Shown: piece after piece, positions 26,914 to 35,423 of the stretch
Layout: each line of letters begins with the position of its first letter
Numbering within the stretch: position 1 is the stretch's first letter
Assembly: GCF_036188265.1 (NCBI RefSeq)
Contig: NZ_CP108093.1
Location: 3,864,001-3,928,000, forward strand
Length of the DNA stretch: 64,000 nt
Source: Streptomyces sp. NBC_00247
GTDB taxonomy: Bacteria; Actinomycetota; Actinomycetes; Streptomycetales; Streptomycetaceae
Direction of reading: 5' to 3'
Position numbers and translations under genes: made by a program
Notes under the pieces: generated by a model
The model's database searches: none
What the model was told of the DNA's origin: nothing
The model's input: only the letters and a program-made list of their open reading frames with translations

Positions 26914-27513
26914 ATGAACGTCACGTCCCCCGCCGCCCCCTCGTCCCCCGCTCCCACCGGCCGCAGGTTCTCGCTGCGGGCCCGGGTCCTGACCGGTGCG
27001 GTGGCCGTCGCCGCCCTGGGCGCGGGCACGTTCGGCGCGGTCTCCGCCAGCGCCTCGGCCCCCTCGTCCGCCTCCGCCGCCGTCTCGGCCGACACAGCGA
27101 ACCGGAACCTCCAGCAGACGACCCACCTCACCGTCGCCGCCGCCACGAAGGCGGCGCAGGCCGTGCTCGACGCCGCGCAGAAGGAGAACCAGCGGGTCTC
27201 GGTCGCCGTCGTGGACCGGGACGGCACCACCATCGTCAGCCTGCGCGGCGACGGTGCCGGGCCGCAGTCCCCCGAGTCCGCCGAGAAGAAGGCGTACACC
27301 GCCGTCTCCTGGAACGCCCCCACCTCCGAGCTGGTCGAGCGCCTGGACCAGGCGCCGACGCTGAAGGACATTCCGGGCACCCTCTTCCTCGCGGGGGGCG
27401 CCCCGGTCCAGGTCAAGGGCGCTCCCGTCGCGGCGGTCGGCGTCGCCGGAGCTTTGAGCGGTGACCTCGACGAGAAGTTCGCCCGCGCGGGAGTCGCCGC
27501 ACTCGGCCGCTGA
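26914..27513 (+). CDS. hbpS: HbpS-like secreted haem-binding protein (GlcG/DUF336 fold)
   Basis: A 199-aa exported protein. The N-terminus has a Tat-like signal (RRFSLRARVLTGAVAVAAL, residues about 17-35) followed by an Ala/Ser-rich stretch. The GlcG/HbpS domain runs from about 70 to 199, with SVAVVDRDGTTIVSLRGDGAG, then SPESAEKKAYTAVSW and the final GAPVAAVGVAGALSGDLDE. HbpS forms octamers outside the cell, binds haem and iron, and controls the SenS kinase under redox stress. The residue pair E-S-A-E fits an ExxE iron-site pattern, but this was not confirmed. Confidence 0.87.
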   Translation: MNVTSPAAPSSPAPTGRRFSLRARVLTGAVAVAALGAGTFGAVSASASAPSSASAAVSADTANRNLQQTTHLTVAAATKAAQAVLDAAQKENQRVSVAVVDRDGTTIVSLRGDGAGPQSPESAEKKAYTAVSWNAPTSELVERLDQAPTLKDIPGTLFLAGGAPVQVKGAPVAAVGVAGALSGDLDEKFARAGVAALGR

Positions 27514-27573
27514 CCCCGGCTCCCGCACCCGGCTCCCGCACCCGGCTCCCGTCCCGTGCCCGCACCTCCCCGC

Positions 27574-27597
27574 CCCCGCCCCCGCGCGGGGGCGGGG
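27574..27597. terminator. GC-rich hairpin after hbpS
   Basis: A perfect 24-bp palindrome centred on CGCG, following three copies of a 13-bp GGCTCCCGCACCC repeat (27518-27558). It has no T-tail; it is probably the hbpS terminator. Confidence 0.5.
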
Positions 27598-27629
27598 CGC
27601 GGTGCGTGCCGGGTACATAGGATCGCGCC

Positions 27630-29153
27630 GTGAAGCCCCGTATCCCCGCACGTCGGAGCGGTGCCGTGCGCCAGGTCGGTCCCGCCGGCCGGAGCGGTCC
27701 CGTACCGCGGCGTGGCCGCGCGGGTCGGAGCCGGGTCGGCGCCGTCGCTCTGCTGCTCGCCTGCGCCGTCCTCGGCGGCACCGCCTCGTCCTGTACGGGC
27801 GCGGGGGCCGGGGTGGCGGGGACGCCGGGGGCGGCCGGGGCGCGCGATCCGTACTTCCCGAAGCTCGGGAACGGCGGCTACGACGTCACCCACTACGACC
27901 TCAGGCTCACCGTCGACCGGAGCGCCGCCCACCTGACGGGCACGGCGACGATCACCGCCCGCGCCACCCAGGACCTGAGCGCCTTCCACCTCGACCTCGT
28001 GGGGCTCGACGTCACGGGGGCGACCGTCGAGGGGCGGCCCGCCGCCGTGAACCGGGCGGGCGGCGAGCTGGTCCTCCGCCCCGCCACGCAGGTGGCCGGC
28101 CGCCTGCGGAAGGGCCGTACCTTCGAGACGGTCGTCCGGTACTCCGGCGCGCCCCGCACCCTGACGGACGCGGACGGGACCCACGAGGGCTGGCTGCGGA
28201 CGGCGGACGGGGCCGTCGCCCTCGGCGAACCGGCGGGCGGGCCGACCTGGTTCCCCGGCAACCACCACCCGAGCGACAAGGCCACCTACACCGTCGCGGT
28301 CACCGTCCCCGAAGGGCTCGCGGCCGTGTCCAACGGCGAACTCGTCTCCCGTCGCACGAGCGGCGGCGCCGGGACCACCACGTACACCTGGCACACCGGC
28401 GAACCCATGGCGAGCTACCTGGCGACGGTCGCGATCGGTCGTTTCCGCACGGAGGAGACCCGCACCGGTGACGGCCTCACGGTGTTCACCGCCGTGGACC
28501 CCGAGGTGGCGGCGGAGGCGGAGCCGGAACTCGCGCGGATCGGGCAGATCCTGGCGTGGGAGGCGGAGCGGTTCGGGCCGTATCCGTTCCGTTCGGCGGG
28601 CGCGATCGTGGACCGGCCCGAGGACTCCGAGTACGCGCTGGAGACGCAGAACCGCCCGTACTACCCGGGCCCACCGACCACCGGCCTCCTCGTCCACGAA
28701 CTGGCGCACCAGTGGTTCGGCGACTCGGTCACCCCGGCCACCTGGCGGGACATGTGGCTCAACGAGGGGTTCGCGACGTACGCGGAGTGGCTCTGGAGCG
28801 AGGACCACGAGGACACCCCGGTACGGGAGAACTTCGAGAGGGCCTTCGCCGACGACGCGAACTGGGCCTTCCCGCCGGCCGAGCCGCCGACCGCCGCCGA
28901 CGTCTCGCAGCCGCCGGTGTACGGGCGCGGCGCCATGGTCGTGCACCGGCTACGGCTCGCGGTGGACGACGACGGGAGGTTCTTCGCGCTGCTCAAGGGC
29001 TGGACCGGGGCGCACCGGCACGGCAACGCCTCGACGGCCGACTTCACGGCGTACGCGGAGAAGGCGACGGGCCTGGACCTGTCCCGGCTCTGGTCGGTCT
29101 GGCTGTACGGCGACGAGCGCCCGGCGGACGGGACGGCTCCGGATCTGCCCTGA
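27630..29153 (+). CDS. M1 family metallopeptidase, exported
   Basis: A 507-aa gluzincin. The zinc site HELAHQW is at about residue 355, with the third ligand Glu in WLNEGFATYAEW. The exopeptidase motif GAMEN is not seen; in its place is YALETQNRPYY, so an aminopeptidase role is plausible but unproven. The N-terminus is basic, then hydrophobic (VGAVALLLACAVLGGTASSC), suggesting a signal or lipoprotein cleavage site. Length is short for M1 because the C-terminal helical domain of PepN is missing, as in other compact bacterial members. GTG start at 27630. Confidence 0.86.
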   Translation: MKPRIPARRSGAVRQVGPAGRSGPVPRRGRAGRSRVGAVALLLACAVLGGTASSCTGAGAGVAGTPGAAGARDPYFPKLGNGGYDVTHYDLRLTVDRSAAHLTGTATITARATQDLSAFHLDLVGLDVTGATVEGRPAAVNRAGGELVLRPATQVAGRLRKGRTFETVVRYSGAPRTLTDADGTHEGWLRTADGAVALGEPAGGPTWFPGNHHPSDKATYTVAVTVPEGLAAVSNGELVSRRTSGGAGTTTYTWHTGEPMASYLATVAIGRFRTEETRTGDGLTVFTAVDPEVAAEAEPELARIGQILAWEAERFGPYPFRSAGAIVDRPEDSEYALETQNRPYYPGPPTTGLLVHELAHQWFGDSVTPATWRDMWLNEGFATYAEWLWSEDHEDTPVRENFERAFADDANWAFPPAEPPTAADVSQPPVYGRGAMVVHRLRLAVDDDGRFFALLKGWTGAHRHGNASTADFTAYAEKATGLDLSRLWSVWLYGDERPADGTAPDLP

Positions 29154-29212
29154 GCGTGTCTGAACGGTCCTGCCGGTCGGTGGTCGGACACGGCCCGGCG
29201 CTGGCCGAACCG

Positions 29213-29250
29213 CTCAGGGCCTCCGCCGCGTGCGCGGGGGAGGCCCTGAG
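29213..29250. terminator. Hairpin terminator between convergent genes
   Basis: A perfect 12-bp stem (29213-29224 with 29239-29250). It lies between the M1 peptidase and terD genes, which converge, and can serve both. Confidence 0.8.
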
Positions 29251-29287
29251 TGCGGTGCGCTTACCGCGCGAGTGGGTGCGGGTCGCG

Positions 29288-29863
29288 TCAGAGGTTGACG
29301 CCGAAGTCCTGCGCGATGCCGCGCAGACCCGAGGCGTAACCCTGGCCGACCGCGCGGAACTTCCACTCGGCGCCGTTGCGGTAGAGCTCGCCGAAGACCA
29401 TGGCGGTCTCGGTGGCGGCGTCCTCGCTGAGGTCGTAGCGGGCGATCTCGGTGCCACCGGCCTGGTTGATGATGCGGATGAAGGCGTTCCGCACCTGGCC
29501 GAAGTTCTGGCTGCGGTTCTCGGCGTCGTAGATGGAGACCGGGAAGACGATCTTGTCCACGTCGGCCGGCAGGCCCGCCAGGTTGACGTTGATCTGCTCG
29601 TCGTCGCCCTCGCCCTGGCCCGTGACGTTGTCACCGGTGTGGACGATGGTCTGGTCCGGCGTCGACTTGTTGTTGAAGAAGACGAAGTGGCCGTCGGAGA
29701 CGACCTTGCCCGTCGGGTTCACCGCGATCGCCGAGGCGTCGAGGTCGAAGTCGGTGCCGGTGGTGGTGCGGACGTCCCAGCCGAGGCCGACCGTGACGGC
29801 GGTCAGGCCCGGTGCCTCCTTGGTGAGCGAGACGTTGCCGCCCTTGGACAGGCTTACTGCCAT
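29288..29863 (-). CDS. terD: TerD family protein
   Basis: A 191-aa TerD/TerE domain protein with the standard N-terminus MAVSLSKGGNVSLTK and the calcium-binding-type acidic blocks GTDFDLDASA and GQGEGDDEQI. The name comes from tellurite resistance, but in Streptomyces several paralogues occur and are tied to calcium response and development. Length matches the family. No other ter gene is adjacent. Confidence 0.93.
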   Translation of the reverse strand: MAVSLSKGGNVSLTKEAPGLTAVTVGLGWDVRTTTGTDFDLDASAIAVNPTGKVVSDGHFVFFNNKSTPDQTIVHTGDNVTGQGEGDDEQINVNLAGLPADVDKIVFPVSIYDAENRSQNFGQVRNAFIRIINQAGGTEIARYDLSEDAATETAMVFGELYRNGAEWKFRAVGQGYASGLRGIAQDFGVNL

Positions 29864-30105
29864 GGGAAGTCCCTTTCCTCGTCGTGTGCGGGCTTCGTGC
29901 CATCACGAAAGCTACCGTCACCCGTCCTAACGCGGAGGGGAGGCCACGAGGTTCCAGGTCCCTTTACTTTCTTTGCCGAACTTTCGTCCGGTACGTCCCT
30001 ACCGCATCGCGCCGGTGGGCCCGGCAGGGCGTGGCGCCGTCCGGAAGGCGTGGTGCCGTCAAAAGAAGGTGACGGACCGCCCGGCCGCCGGGGACACTGG
30101 GTGTC

Positions 30106-30531
30106 ATGTCCGGGCCCTATGTCATCCGCGGTGCGGTCTCCCTGCCGGAGGCCGAGCTCATGTGGCGTTTCTCGCGGTCCTCCGGGCCCGGGGGACAGCA
30201 CGTCAACACCAGCGACACCCAGGTGGAGCTGCGCTTCGACCTGGCCGCCACCGAGGTGCTGCCCGAGGTCTGGAAGGAGCGCGCGCTGGAGCGGCTGGCC
30301 GGCCGGCTCGTCGACGGGGTCGTGTCCGTACGCGCCTCCGAGCACCGCTCCCAGTGGCGGAACCGCGAGACGGCCGCCGTGCGGCTCGCCGCGCTGCTGG
30401 CGGAGGCGACGGCGCCGCCGCCCGCGCCCCGGCGGAAGCGCAAGATCCCGCGCGGGATCAACGAGCGCCGCCTGCGGGAGAAGAAGCAGCGCGGCGACAC
30501 CAAGCGGGGCCGCTCCGGCCGCGACTGGTGA
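30106..30531 (+). CDS. arfB: Alternative ribosome-rescue factor ArfB (peptidyl-tRNA hydrolase)
   Basis: A 141-aa protein of the ICT1/YaeJ group. The release-factor motif GGQ occurs in SSGPGGQHVNT (about 25-35), and the C-terminal tail is strongly basic (RRKRKIPRG, then REKKQRGDTKRG), which in ArfB inserts into the empty mRNA channel of stalled ribosomes. Length matches ArfB and is far shorter than RF1 or RF2. Confidence 0.92.
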   Translation: MSGPYVIRGAVSLPEAELMWRFSRSSGPGGQHVNTSDTQVELRFDLAATEVLPEVWKERALERLAGRLVDGVVSVRASEHRSQWRNRETAAVRLAALLAEATAPPPAPRRKRKIPRGINERRLREKKQRGDTKRGRSGRDW

Positions 30532-30540
30532 CAGCGCCGT

Positions 30541-30613
30541 GTTCCCAGGGTTCTCAGGGTTCTCAGGGTTCTCAGGGTTCTCCGGGTTCCGAGCTCCGGG
30601 TTCCGAGCCCCGG
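30541..30613. repeat. Short tandem repeats downstream of arfB
   Basis: Five 9-bp units GTTCTCAGG (30541-30585, first and last with one change) are followed by two 14-bp units GTTCCGAGCTCCGG (30586-30613, second copy with one change). They lie between convergent genes. Confidence 0.9.
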
Positions 30614-30618
30614 GCTCC

Positions 30619-31185
30619 TCAGCCCAGCGTCCGGTAGTTCCCCTTGAAGTAGAGCAGCGGCTCGCCGTCCGCGGCCGCCGGCACCGTCGCCGTGAGCACC
30701 CGTCCGATCACGAGGGTGTGGTCGCCCGCCAGGATCCGCTGCTCGGTCCGGCACTCCAGGGTCGCCAACGCCCCGCTCACCAGCGGCGCCCCGGAGACCT
30801 CGCCGCGCGCGTGCGGGACGTCCGCGAAGAGCAGCCGGTCGCTGATCCGGCCCTTCATCGAGAACCGGGACGCGATCTGACGCTGTCCGGCGGCCAGGAC
30901 GGAGACCGCCCAGAGCGGCTGTTCGGCCAGCAGGTCGTCCATGCGGGAGTCGTTGCGCAGGCTGACCAGCACCAGTGGCGGGTCCAGCGATACCGACAGG
31001 AAAGCCGTCGCGGTCATCCCGGCCTCTTCGCCGCGCTCGCCCTCGTCGGCGGCCGGCTCCTCGGCGGTGACCAGCACCACGCCTGCGGCCAGCCGTGCGA
31101 GAGCGGCCCGGAACTCGTCGTTGCTCACCCCCTCAGCATGGGGGACGGCATCGGGGTGCGGGGGGAGGGTCTTCGTATGCGGCAC
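30619..31185 (-). CDS. Flavin reductase-like domain protein
   Basis: A 188-aa protein of the HpaC/flavin-reductase family. It has VVLVTAEE, then the conserved MTATAFLSVSLDPPLVLVS core split over the FMN site, and the late HTLVIGRV block followed by PLLYFKGNYRTL. Such proteins reduce FMN or FAD with NAD(P)H for two-component monooxygenases; no monooxygenase is adjacent. The first 20 residues are polar and may be non-native if translation begins at a later codon. Confidence 0.88.
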   Translation of the reverse strand: MPHTKTLPPHPDAVPHAEGVSNDEFRAALARLAAGVVLVTAEEPAADEGERGEEAGMTATAFLSVSLDPPLVLVSLRNDSRMDDLLAEQPLWAVSVLAAGQRQIASRFSMKGRISDRLLFADVPHARGEVSGAPLVSGALATLECRTEQRILAGDHTLVIGRVLTATVPAAADGEPLLYFKGNYRTLG

Positions 31186-31295
31186 ACTCGCACGCTAGTC
31201 GGGCCCGATAGGGGCCCGCATCGGGCCAGGGGACCAGCCAGGACCTAGGTCTCCGGGCCAGGAAGGCGCCTGACGCACCCGCCGCGGGGCGCGTG

Positions 31296-31383
31296 CGCGC
31301 ATTCCCGCCGATATACGCACGCACGCCCGCCGATATGTTCGCGCATTCCCGCCGGGATGTTCGCGCACGCCTGCCGGCGGGAA
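31296..31383. repeat. Four tandem 22-bp units upstream of the flavin reductase and cdgB-type genes
   Basis: Units at 31296-31317, 31318-31339, 31340-31361 and 31362-31383 share the pattern CGCGCAyyCCCGCCGrkATgtt; the last is the most diverged. The exact 22-bp phase (about two helical turns) places each unit on the same DNA face. It lies in the divergent promoter region. Confidence 0.8.
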
Positions 31384-31516
31384 GCCGGTGGACTCGTGGA
31401 TGGCGCACGCCGGTAGCGTGGACAGCCGCCGCGCACCGCCGACGTGAAGGAATGCGCCCGGAGTGCGCCGGAGCGAATGGCCACATGAGGAACAAGCTGA
31501 CGCGCCTTTACGTTCT

Positions 31517-31532
31517 GTTGTGACATGGCTCA
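31517..31532. promoter_or_regulatory. Perfect CRP-type palindrome upstream of the diguanylate cyclase gene
   Basis: TGTGA-CATGGC-TCACA matches the CRP/Crp consensus TGTGA-N6-TCACA at all ten defined bases. It is 131 bp before the ATG of the GAF-PAS-GGDEF gene and lies in a locally AT-richer promoter region. Confidence 0.55.
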
Positions 31533-31662
31533 CAGAGAGCGATATTTAGTTGACCCTGTGTACCGGCTGCACAGCTCGCTGTGATTCAGTGGCGAGGACA
31601 CTGCGATAAGTACGTCGATATGACATCTGGAGTTGCTGTCGAGGTCTCGGGGAGAGCGAGCA

Positions 31663-33318
31663 ATGGAGGCCGAGTCGGAGCCCTACGTCCGTCTTGCGAC
31701 CATGCGGCAGCTGCACCAGGCCGTCGCTGATCTCAATTCGGCGCGCAGCCTTGCCGACACGCTGCAGACCGTGGCGGACGGGATCGTCACCGGTCTCGGC
31801 TACGAGCTGGGCTGCGTCAATCTCGTCCAGCCGGACGGTGAACTCGTCGTGGCCGCGTTCGCGGGCAACAACGCGGCCGAGGCGCTGATCACCGGCCGCA
31901 CCGGTTCCCGCACCGCCTGGGAGCGCCGGCTGAACATGGGGGAGGCCTGGGAGGATCTGCGGTTCATACCGCACACCGAGGGCTGGGTACTCCTCGACGA
32001 CGACGTGCCGCAGTGGCACACCGAGGGCCCCGAGCCCCGCTTCGAGGACGAATGGCACCCGCTGGACCGCCTCTACGCCCCTATGTACACGAGCACCGGC
32101 GGTCGGGACCGCGGTGACCTCCGGGACCTGCTCGGCGTGCTCTCCGTGGACCGCCCGCGCAACGGCCGCCGGCCCGGCGCCTGGGGCCGCGAAGCGCTCC
32201 AGATGTACGCCTCGCAGGCCGCGATAGCGATAGGCAACGCCCGGCTCCGCGCCAACATGCAGCGCGCGCTGGTCCGTCTCGAACGCGAGCAGCAGGCGCT
32301 GCGGGCCAGCGAGGAGTCCTTCCGCCAGGCCTTCGAGTACGCCCCCAGCGGCATGGCCATCGCGGAGGTGGGCGGTGAACAGCACGGGCGGCTGCTCCGT
32401 ACCAACGACGCCCTCTGCCGGCTCCTCGGGCGCCCGGCCTCGGTGCTGCGCCGCCACTCCTTCGCCGATCTGGTCCATCCCGAGGACCTCGGCACCCTGC
32501 TCCGTACGTCCGCCGAGGGCGGGCGGGCCGAGCTGCGGCTCGGCCGGCGTGACAGCACGTACCTCTGGGTCTCGCTCCGCAACTCGGTGGTCGCGGACAC
32601 CACGGACGGGCCGCGCTTCCTCCTCACGCACGTGGAGGACATAGAGGAGCGCAAGCGGCACGAGCTGAACCTCGCGCACCGCGCCTCGCACGACGCCCTC
32701 ACCGGACTGCCCAACAGCGCGGAGCTGCGTTCCCGGCTCAGCGAACGGCTCTGCGAGCGCCCGCACGCCACCGCGGCCACCGCGATCGAGGCGCTGGACG
32801 CGGCGTACGGGGACGTGGAGGCCAGGGGCCACGGGTACGACGTCGATCCGGGCGCCGCCGGCATCCCCTACGACCACCACGTCCACACGGTGGCGCCGGA
32901 CCCGGCGCGCGACGACGGGGCCAAGGGGCTCGCGGTCCTCTTCTGCGATCTCGACGGCTTCAAGTCCATCAACGACCGGTTCGGTCACACGACGGGTGAC
33001 GCGGTACTGATCGAGGTGGCCCGCCGCCTCAGCACATGCGTGCGGGACGGGGACACCGTCGCCCGTCTCGGAGGTGACGAGTTCGTCGTGCTCGCGGACG
33101 GGCTCGGCGCGGCGGACGCAGCCGACCTCGCGGTACGCCTGCGGAACGCGATCATCCCGCCCATCAGGGTGGACGGCAGGGCGGTCCGGGTCGGAGCGAG
33201 CTTCGGCATCGGCTGGGCCGAGTGCGGGATGAGCGTGGAAGAGGTCCTGGCCTCGGCGGACCAGCGGATGTACGTGGAGAAGCGGTCGCGGGCGAAGGTT
33301 CACCGCAGAGCCGGATGA
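31663..33318 (+). CDS. cdgB: GAF-PAS-GGDEF diguanylate cyclase (CdgB-like)
   Basis: A 551-aa cytoplasmic protein that should make cyclic di-GMP. Domain order is GAF (about 20-190), PAS with PAC (about 215-335) and GGDEF (about 340-551). The active site RLGGDEF is intact near residue 470, and RDGD five residues before it is a complete RxxD inhibitory site. A loop of about 60 residues (TAATAIEALDAAYGDV and onward) splits the GGDEF domain after its first helix. This architecture is that of S. coelicolor CdgB, a BldD-controlled regulator of development. Start ATG 31663; a longer GTG-type start 30 bases upstream is possible. Confidence 0.9.
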   Translation: MEAESEPYVRLATMRQLHQAVADLNSARSLADTLQTVADGIVTGLGYELGCVNLVQPDGELVVAAFAGNNAAEALITGRTGSRTAWERRLNMGEAWEDLRFIPHTEGWVLLDDDVPQWHTEGPEPRFEDEWHPLDRLYAPMYTSTGGRDRGDLRDLLGVLSVDRPRNGRRPGAWGREALQMYASQAAIAIGNARLRANMQRALVRLEREQQALRASEESFRQAFEYAPSGMAIAEVGGEQHGRLLRTNDALCRLLGRPASVLRRHSFADLVHPEDLGTLLRTSAEGGRAELRLGRRDSTYLWVSLRNSVVADTTDGPRFLLTHVEDIEERKRHELNLAHRASHDALTGLPNSAELRSRLSERLCERPHATAATAIEALDAAYGDVEARGHGYDVDPGAAGIPYDHHVHTVAPDPARDDGAKGLAVLFCDLDGFKSINDRFGHTTGDAVLIEVARRLSTCVRDGDTVARLGGDEFVVLADGLGAADAADLAVRLRNAIIPPIRVDGRAVRVGASFGIGWAECGMSVEEVLASADQRMYVEKRSRAKVHRRAG

Positions 33319-33460
33319 CGTTTACTGGATGGTTCGCCGCCCGGCCCCGTACCGGGGCGGGGCGGGCAGCCGGGTCCGGGACACATTCGGCGGATGCTCC
33401 GTACGAGGTAGGCTCGCCCGGTCGGCGACGGCTGACGACATGTGGAGGAGTGACCCAGGG

Positions 33461-34492
33461 ATGACGGCCGGAAACAACGGCGAGAGCAAGCCCGAGGACG
33501 ACGACCCGTTCGGCTATCTGTACGAGGACGGGCAGGCGGCGGGCGCCCAGCCCCCCGGCGGTGGCGGCTACGGCTACCCCGGACCGGCTGCTCAGCCGGG
33601 TATCCCCCGGACCTCCTACAACCAGGTGCGGGCCGTCGGAGAGCGGCAGTACGGGCAGGTCCCGCCGCAGCAGGCCTATGGTCAGCCCCAGCAGCAGTAC
33701 GGCCAGCCCCAGCAGCCCTACGGTCAGCAGCCGCCGCAGTACGGTCAGCAGCCCTACGGTCAGCCCGCCGCCCAGTACGCGGCCCCGGAGACCTACCCCG
33801 GCGGTGCCGTGACGACGTCCGGTTCGGTCGGGCACGGTGGCGGCGGCGCCGGGCGGAGCGGGAACGGCGGCCGTGGCGGCCCCAACACCAAGGCCATCCT
33901 CGGTGGCGCCATCGCGGTCGTCGCGGTCGTGCTGATCGGTATCGCCGCCGCCCTGACCACGGGCGACGGTGACAAGGACGACCAGAAGAACGACGCCTCG
34001 GCCTCGGCGGCCCCCAGCGACGACACCCAGAAGTCCGAGTCGCCCGAGCCCACCGCCTCGGACGAGCCGGCCGAACTGCCGAAGCAGGACGCCGCAGCGC
34101 TCAGCCTCGGCGGCACGGCCTCCCTGGAGAACACGATTCCGGGCGCCAAGAGCGCCAGCGGGCGCTACATCAGCCTCAACGAGGTCGGCCGGTCGGCCAC
34201 CTGGACGGTCGAGGTGCCGGAGGCCGGGGCGTACACCCTGTACGTGACGTACGGCGTGCCCGGCAAGGACGCCAAGACGACCCTGACGGTCAACGCCGAG
34301 GCGCCCCGCTCCATCAACATGAAGAACTACGCGCAGGCGGCCGAGGGCGACGCGGCGAAGGGCTGGACGAACACGTACGCCTACGTCAACCTCACCAAGG
34401 GTTCCAACACCCTGAAGCTCTCGTGCGAGGTCGGCGACCTGTGCGACGCCAACCTGGACCAGCTCTCGCTGAAGGCCGGGCAGCAGCAGTAA
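33461..34492 (+). CDS. Membrane protein with Tyr/Gln-rich N-terminus and CBM35-like outer domain
   Basis: A 343-aa protein. Residues 1-125 are a low-complexity QPQQQYGQ-type repeat rich in Gly, Pro, Gln and Tyr. One membrane helix follows (AILGGAIAVVAVVLIGIAAAL, about 147-166), then a Ser/Asp/Pro linker. The C-terminal 130 residues resemble a CBM35-like beta-sandwich (SATWTVEVPEAGAYTLYVTYG, closing LCDANLDQLSLKAG, each shortened here). The outer domain may bind cell-wall or extracellular polysaccharide. It follows the diguanylate cyclase gene by 142 bp on the same strand. Confidence 0.8.
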   Translation: MTAGNNGESKPEDDDPFGYLYEDGQAAGAQPPGGGGYGYPGPAAQPGIPRTSYNQVRAVGERQYGQVPPQQAYGQPQQQYGQPQQPYGQQPPQYGQQPYGQPAAQYAAPETYPGGAVTTSGSVGHGGGGAGRSGNGGRGGPNTKAILGGAIAVVAVVLIGIAAALTTGDGDKDDQKNDASASAAPSDDTQKSESPEPTASDEPAELPKQDAAALSLGGTASLENTIPGAKSASGRYISLNEVGRSATWTVEVPEAGAYTLYVTYGVPGKDAKTTLTVNAEAPRSINMKNYAQAAEGDAAKGWTNTYAYVNLTKGSNTLKLSCEVGDLCDANLDQLSLKAGQQQ

Positions 34493-34567
34493 CGGTGGGC
34501 CGTGGGCCGTGCGGTGCGAGGCGCGAGGTGCCGGTGGCCCGGAGCACGGACGAGTGGTCCGGACGGT

Positions 34568-34700
34568 TCAGAGCACCGGTGCGAGAGGTTCCACGGTGAC
34601 GCGGGGCAGCAGGTCCGTGCAGGCGTCCGCGTCGAACTCCCCGGCCGCCGGGGTCAGTACGGTCGCGGCGGACAGGGCGACCGCGCGGGCGGTTCCCGGG
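34568..34700 (-). pseudogene. C-terminal remnant of a PfkB-family hexose kinase
   Basis: The minus strand here encodes about 40 residues (TARAVALSAATVLTPAAGEF, then DADACTDLLPRVTVEPL) ending in a stop at 34568. It matches in style the C-terminal end of 1-phosphofructokinase/PfkB-type sugar kinases. No kinase body (GAGD motif or substrate loop) precedes it; the next bases are unrelated. It lies beside nagKA, where a sugar kinase gene is found in related genomes (recalled, not checked). Probably a deletion relic. Confidence 0.45.
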
Positions 34701-34838
34701 ATCGTGCCGAAGAGACGGCCATGGGCCCAGAGGGTGTCCGGAGGGCGGGCACCGAGCGTCCGAGGTGCGTGCCCGCGGCGTCCGCGGACGGCCGGCCGCG
34801 GACGCTCCTCGGCCACCGTGCGGCCGGCCGGGAGGCGT

Positions 34839-35327
34839 TCAGAGCCGCAGGTGCATGATGTGCAGTCCGACGTACCCGGCCTCCGGGTGCAGGAAGCCCT
34901 CGGGCAGGGTGCCTATGACCTCGAATCCGAGTGATGCGTAAAGCTTCACTGCGTGGACGTTCGTCTCCACCACCGCGTTGAACTGCATGGCGCGGTATCC
35001 CTGTTCTCGTGCCCAGTCCACGGTGTACGCGCACAGCGCCCGGCCCACGCCCTGCCCGGAGTGGGCCGGGTCGACCATGTAGCTGGCGCTCGCGATGTGC
35101 GAGCCGTTGCCCTGGTGGTTGCGGTTCATCTTCGCGGTGCCGAGGACGGTCCCCGCACCGTCCACGGCGACGACCGTGCGGTTCGGGTGCGGCAGCAGCC
35201 ACCAGCCTCCGCCCTGTTCTTCGTCGAGGTCGGTGGGGTAGGTGAAGGTCTCGCCTGCGGCGACGATCGTGTGGAAGAAAGGCCAGATGGCCGGCCAGTC
35301 CTCCGTGGTGGCTTCCCTGATCAGCAT
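34839..35327 (-). CDS. GNAT family N-acetyltransferase (phosphinothricin-acetyltransferase-like)
   Basis: A 162-aa GNAT. It starts MLIREATTEDWPAIWPFF, and the acetyl-CoA loop is HSGQGVGRALCAYTVDWA (about 93-110). The C-terminal part has the typical AVKLYASLGFEVIG block. It is 96 bp downstream of nagA on the same strand and might be co-transcribed. Substrate unknown. Confidence 0.87.
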   Translation of the reverse strand: MLIREATTEDWPAIWPFFHTIVAAGETFTYPTDLDEEQGGGWWLLPHPNRTVVAVDGAGTVLGTAKMNRNHQGNGSHIASASYMVDPAHSGQGVGRALCAYTVDWAREQGYRAMQFNAVVETNVHAVKLYASLGFEVIGTLPEGFLHPEAGYVGLHIMHLRL

Positions 35328-35423
35328 GGGAACAGCCTGTCCTGCGGGGACGGTGGTGACAACGCCGTTTCGCGGGTGGCGATGTACCGTCCCCGTCAGG
35401 GTGATTCAGAGGGTCAAGAGGTT

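Noticed and set aside
24606..28946. A 1,446-codon minus frame that includes the SenR-like regulator
   Set aside because: Only the last 220 codons are real; the upstream part is antisense to hbpS and the M1 peptidase and overlaps the kinase gene in another frame.
31195..31533. A 112-codon minus frame upstream of the flavin reductase gene
   Set aside because: It is mostly the translation of the 22-bp tandem repeats and covers the promoter region; no ribosome-binding site.
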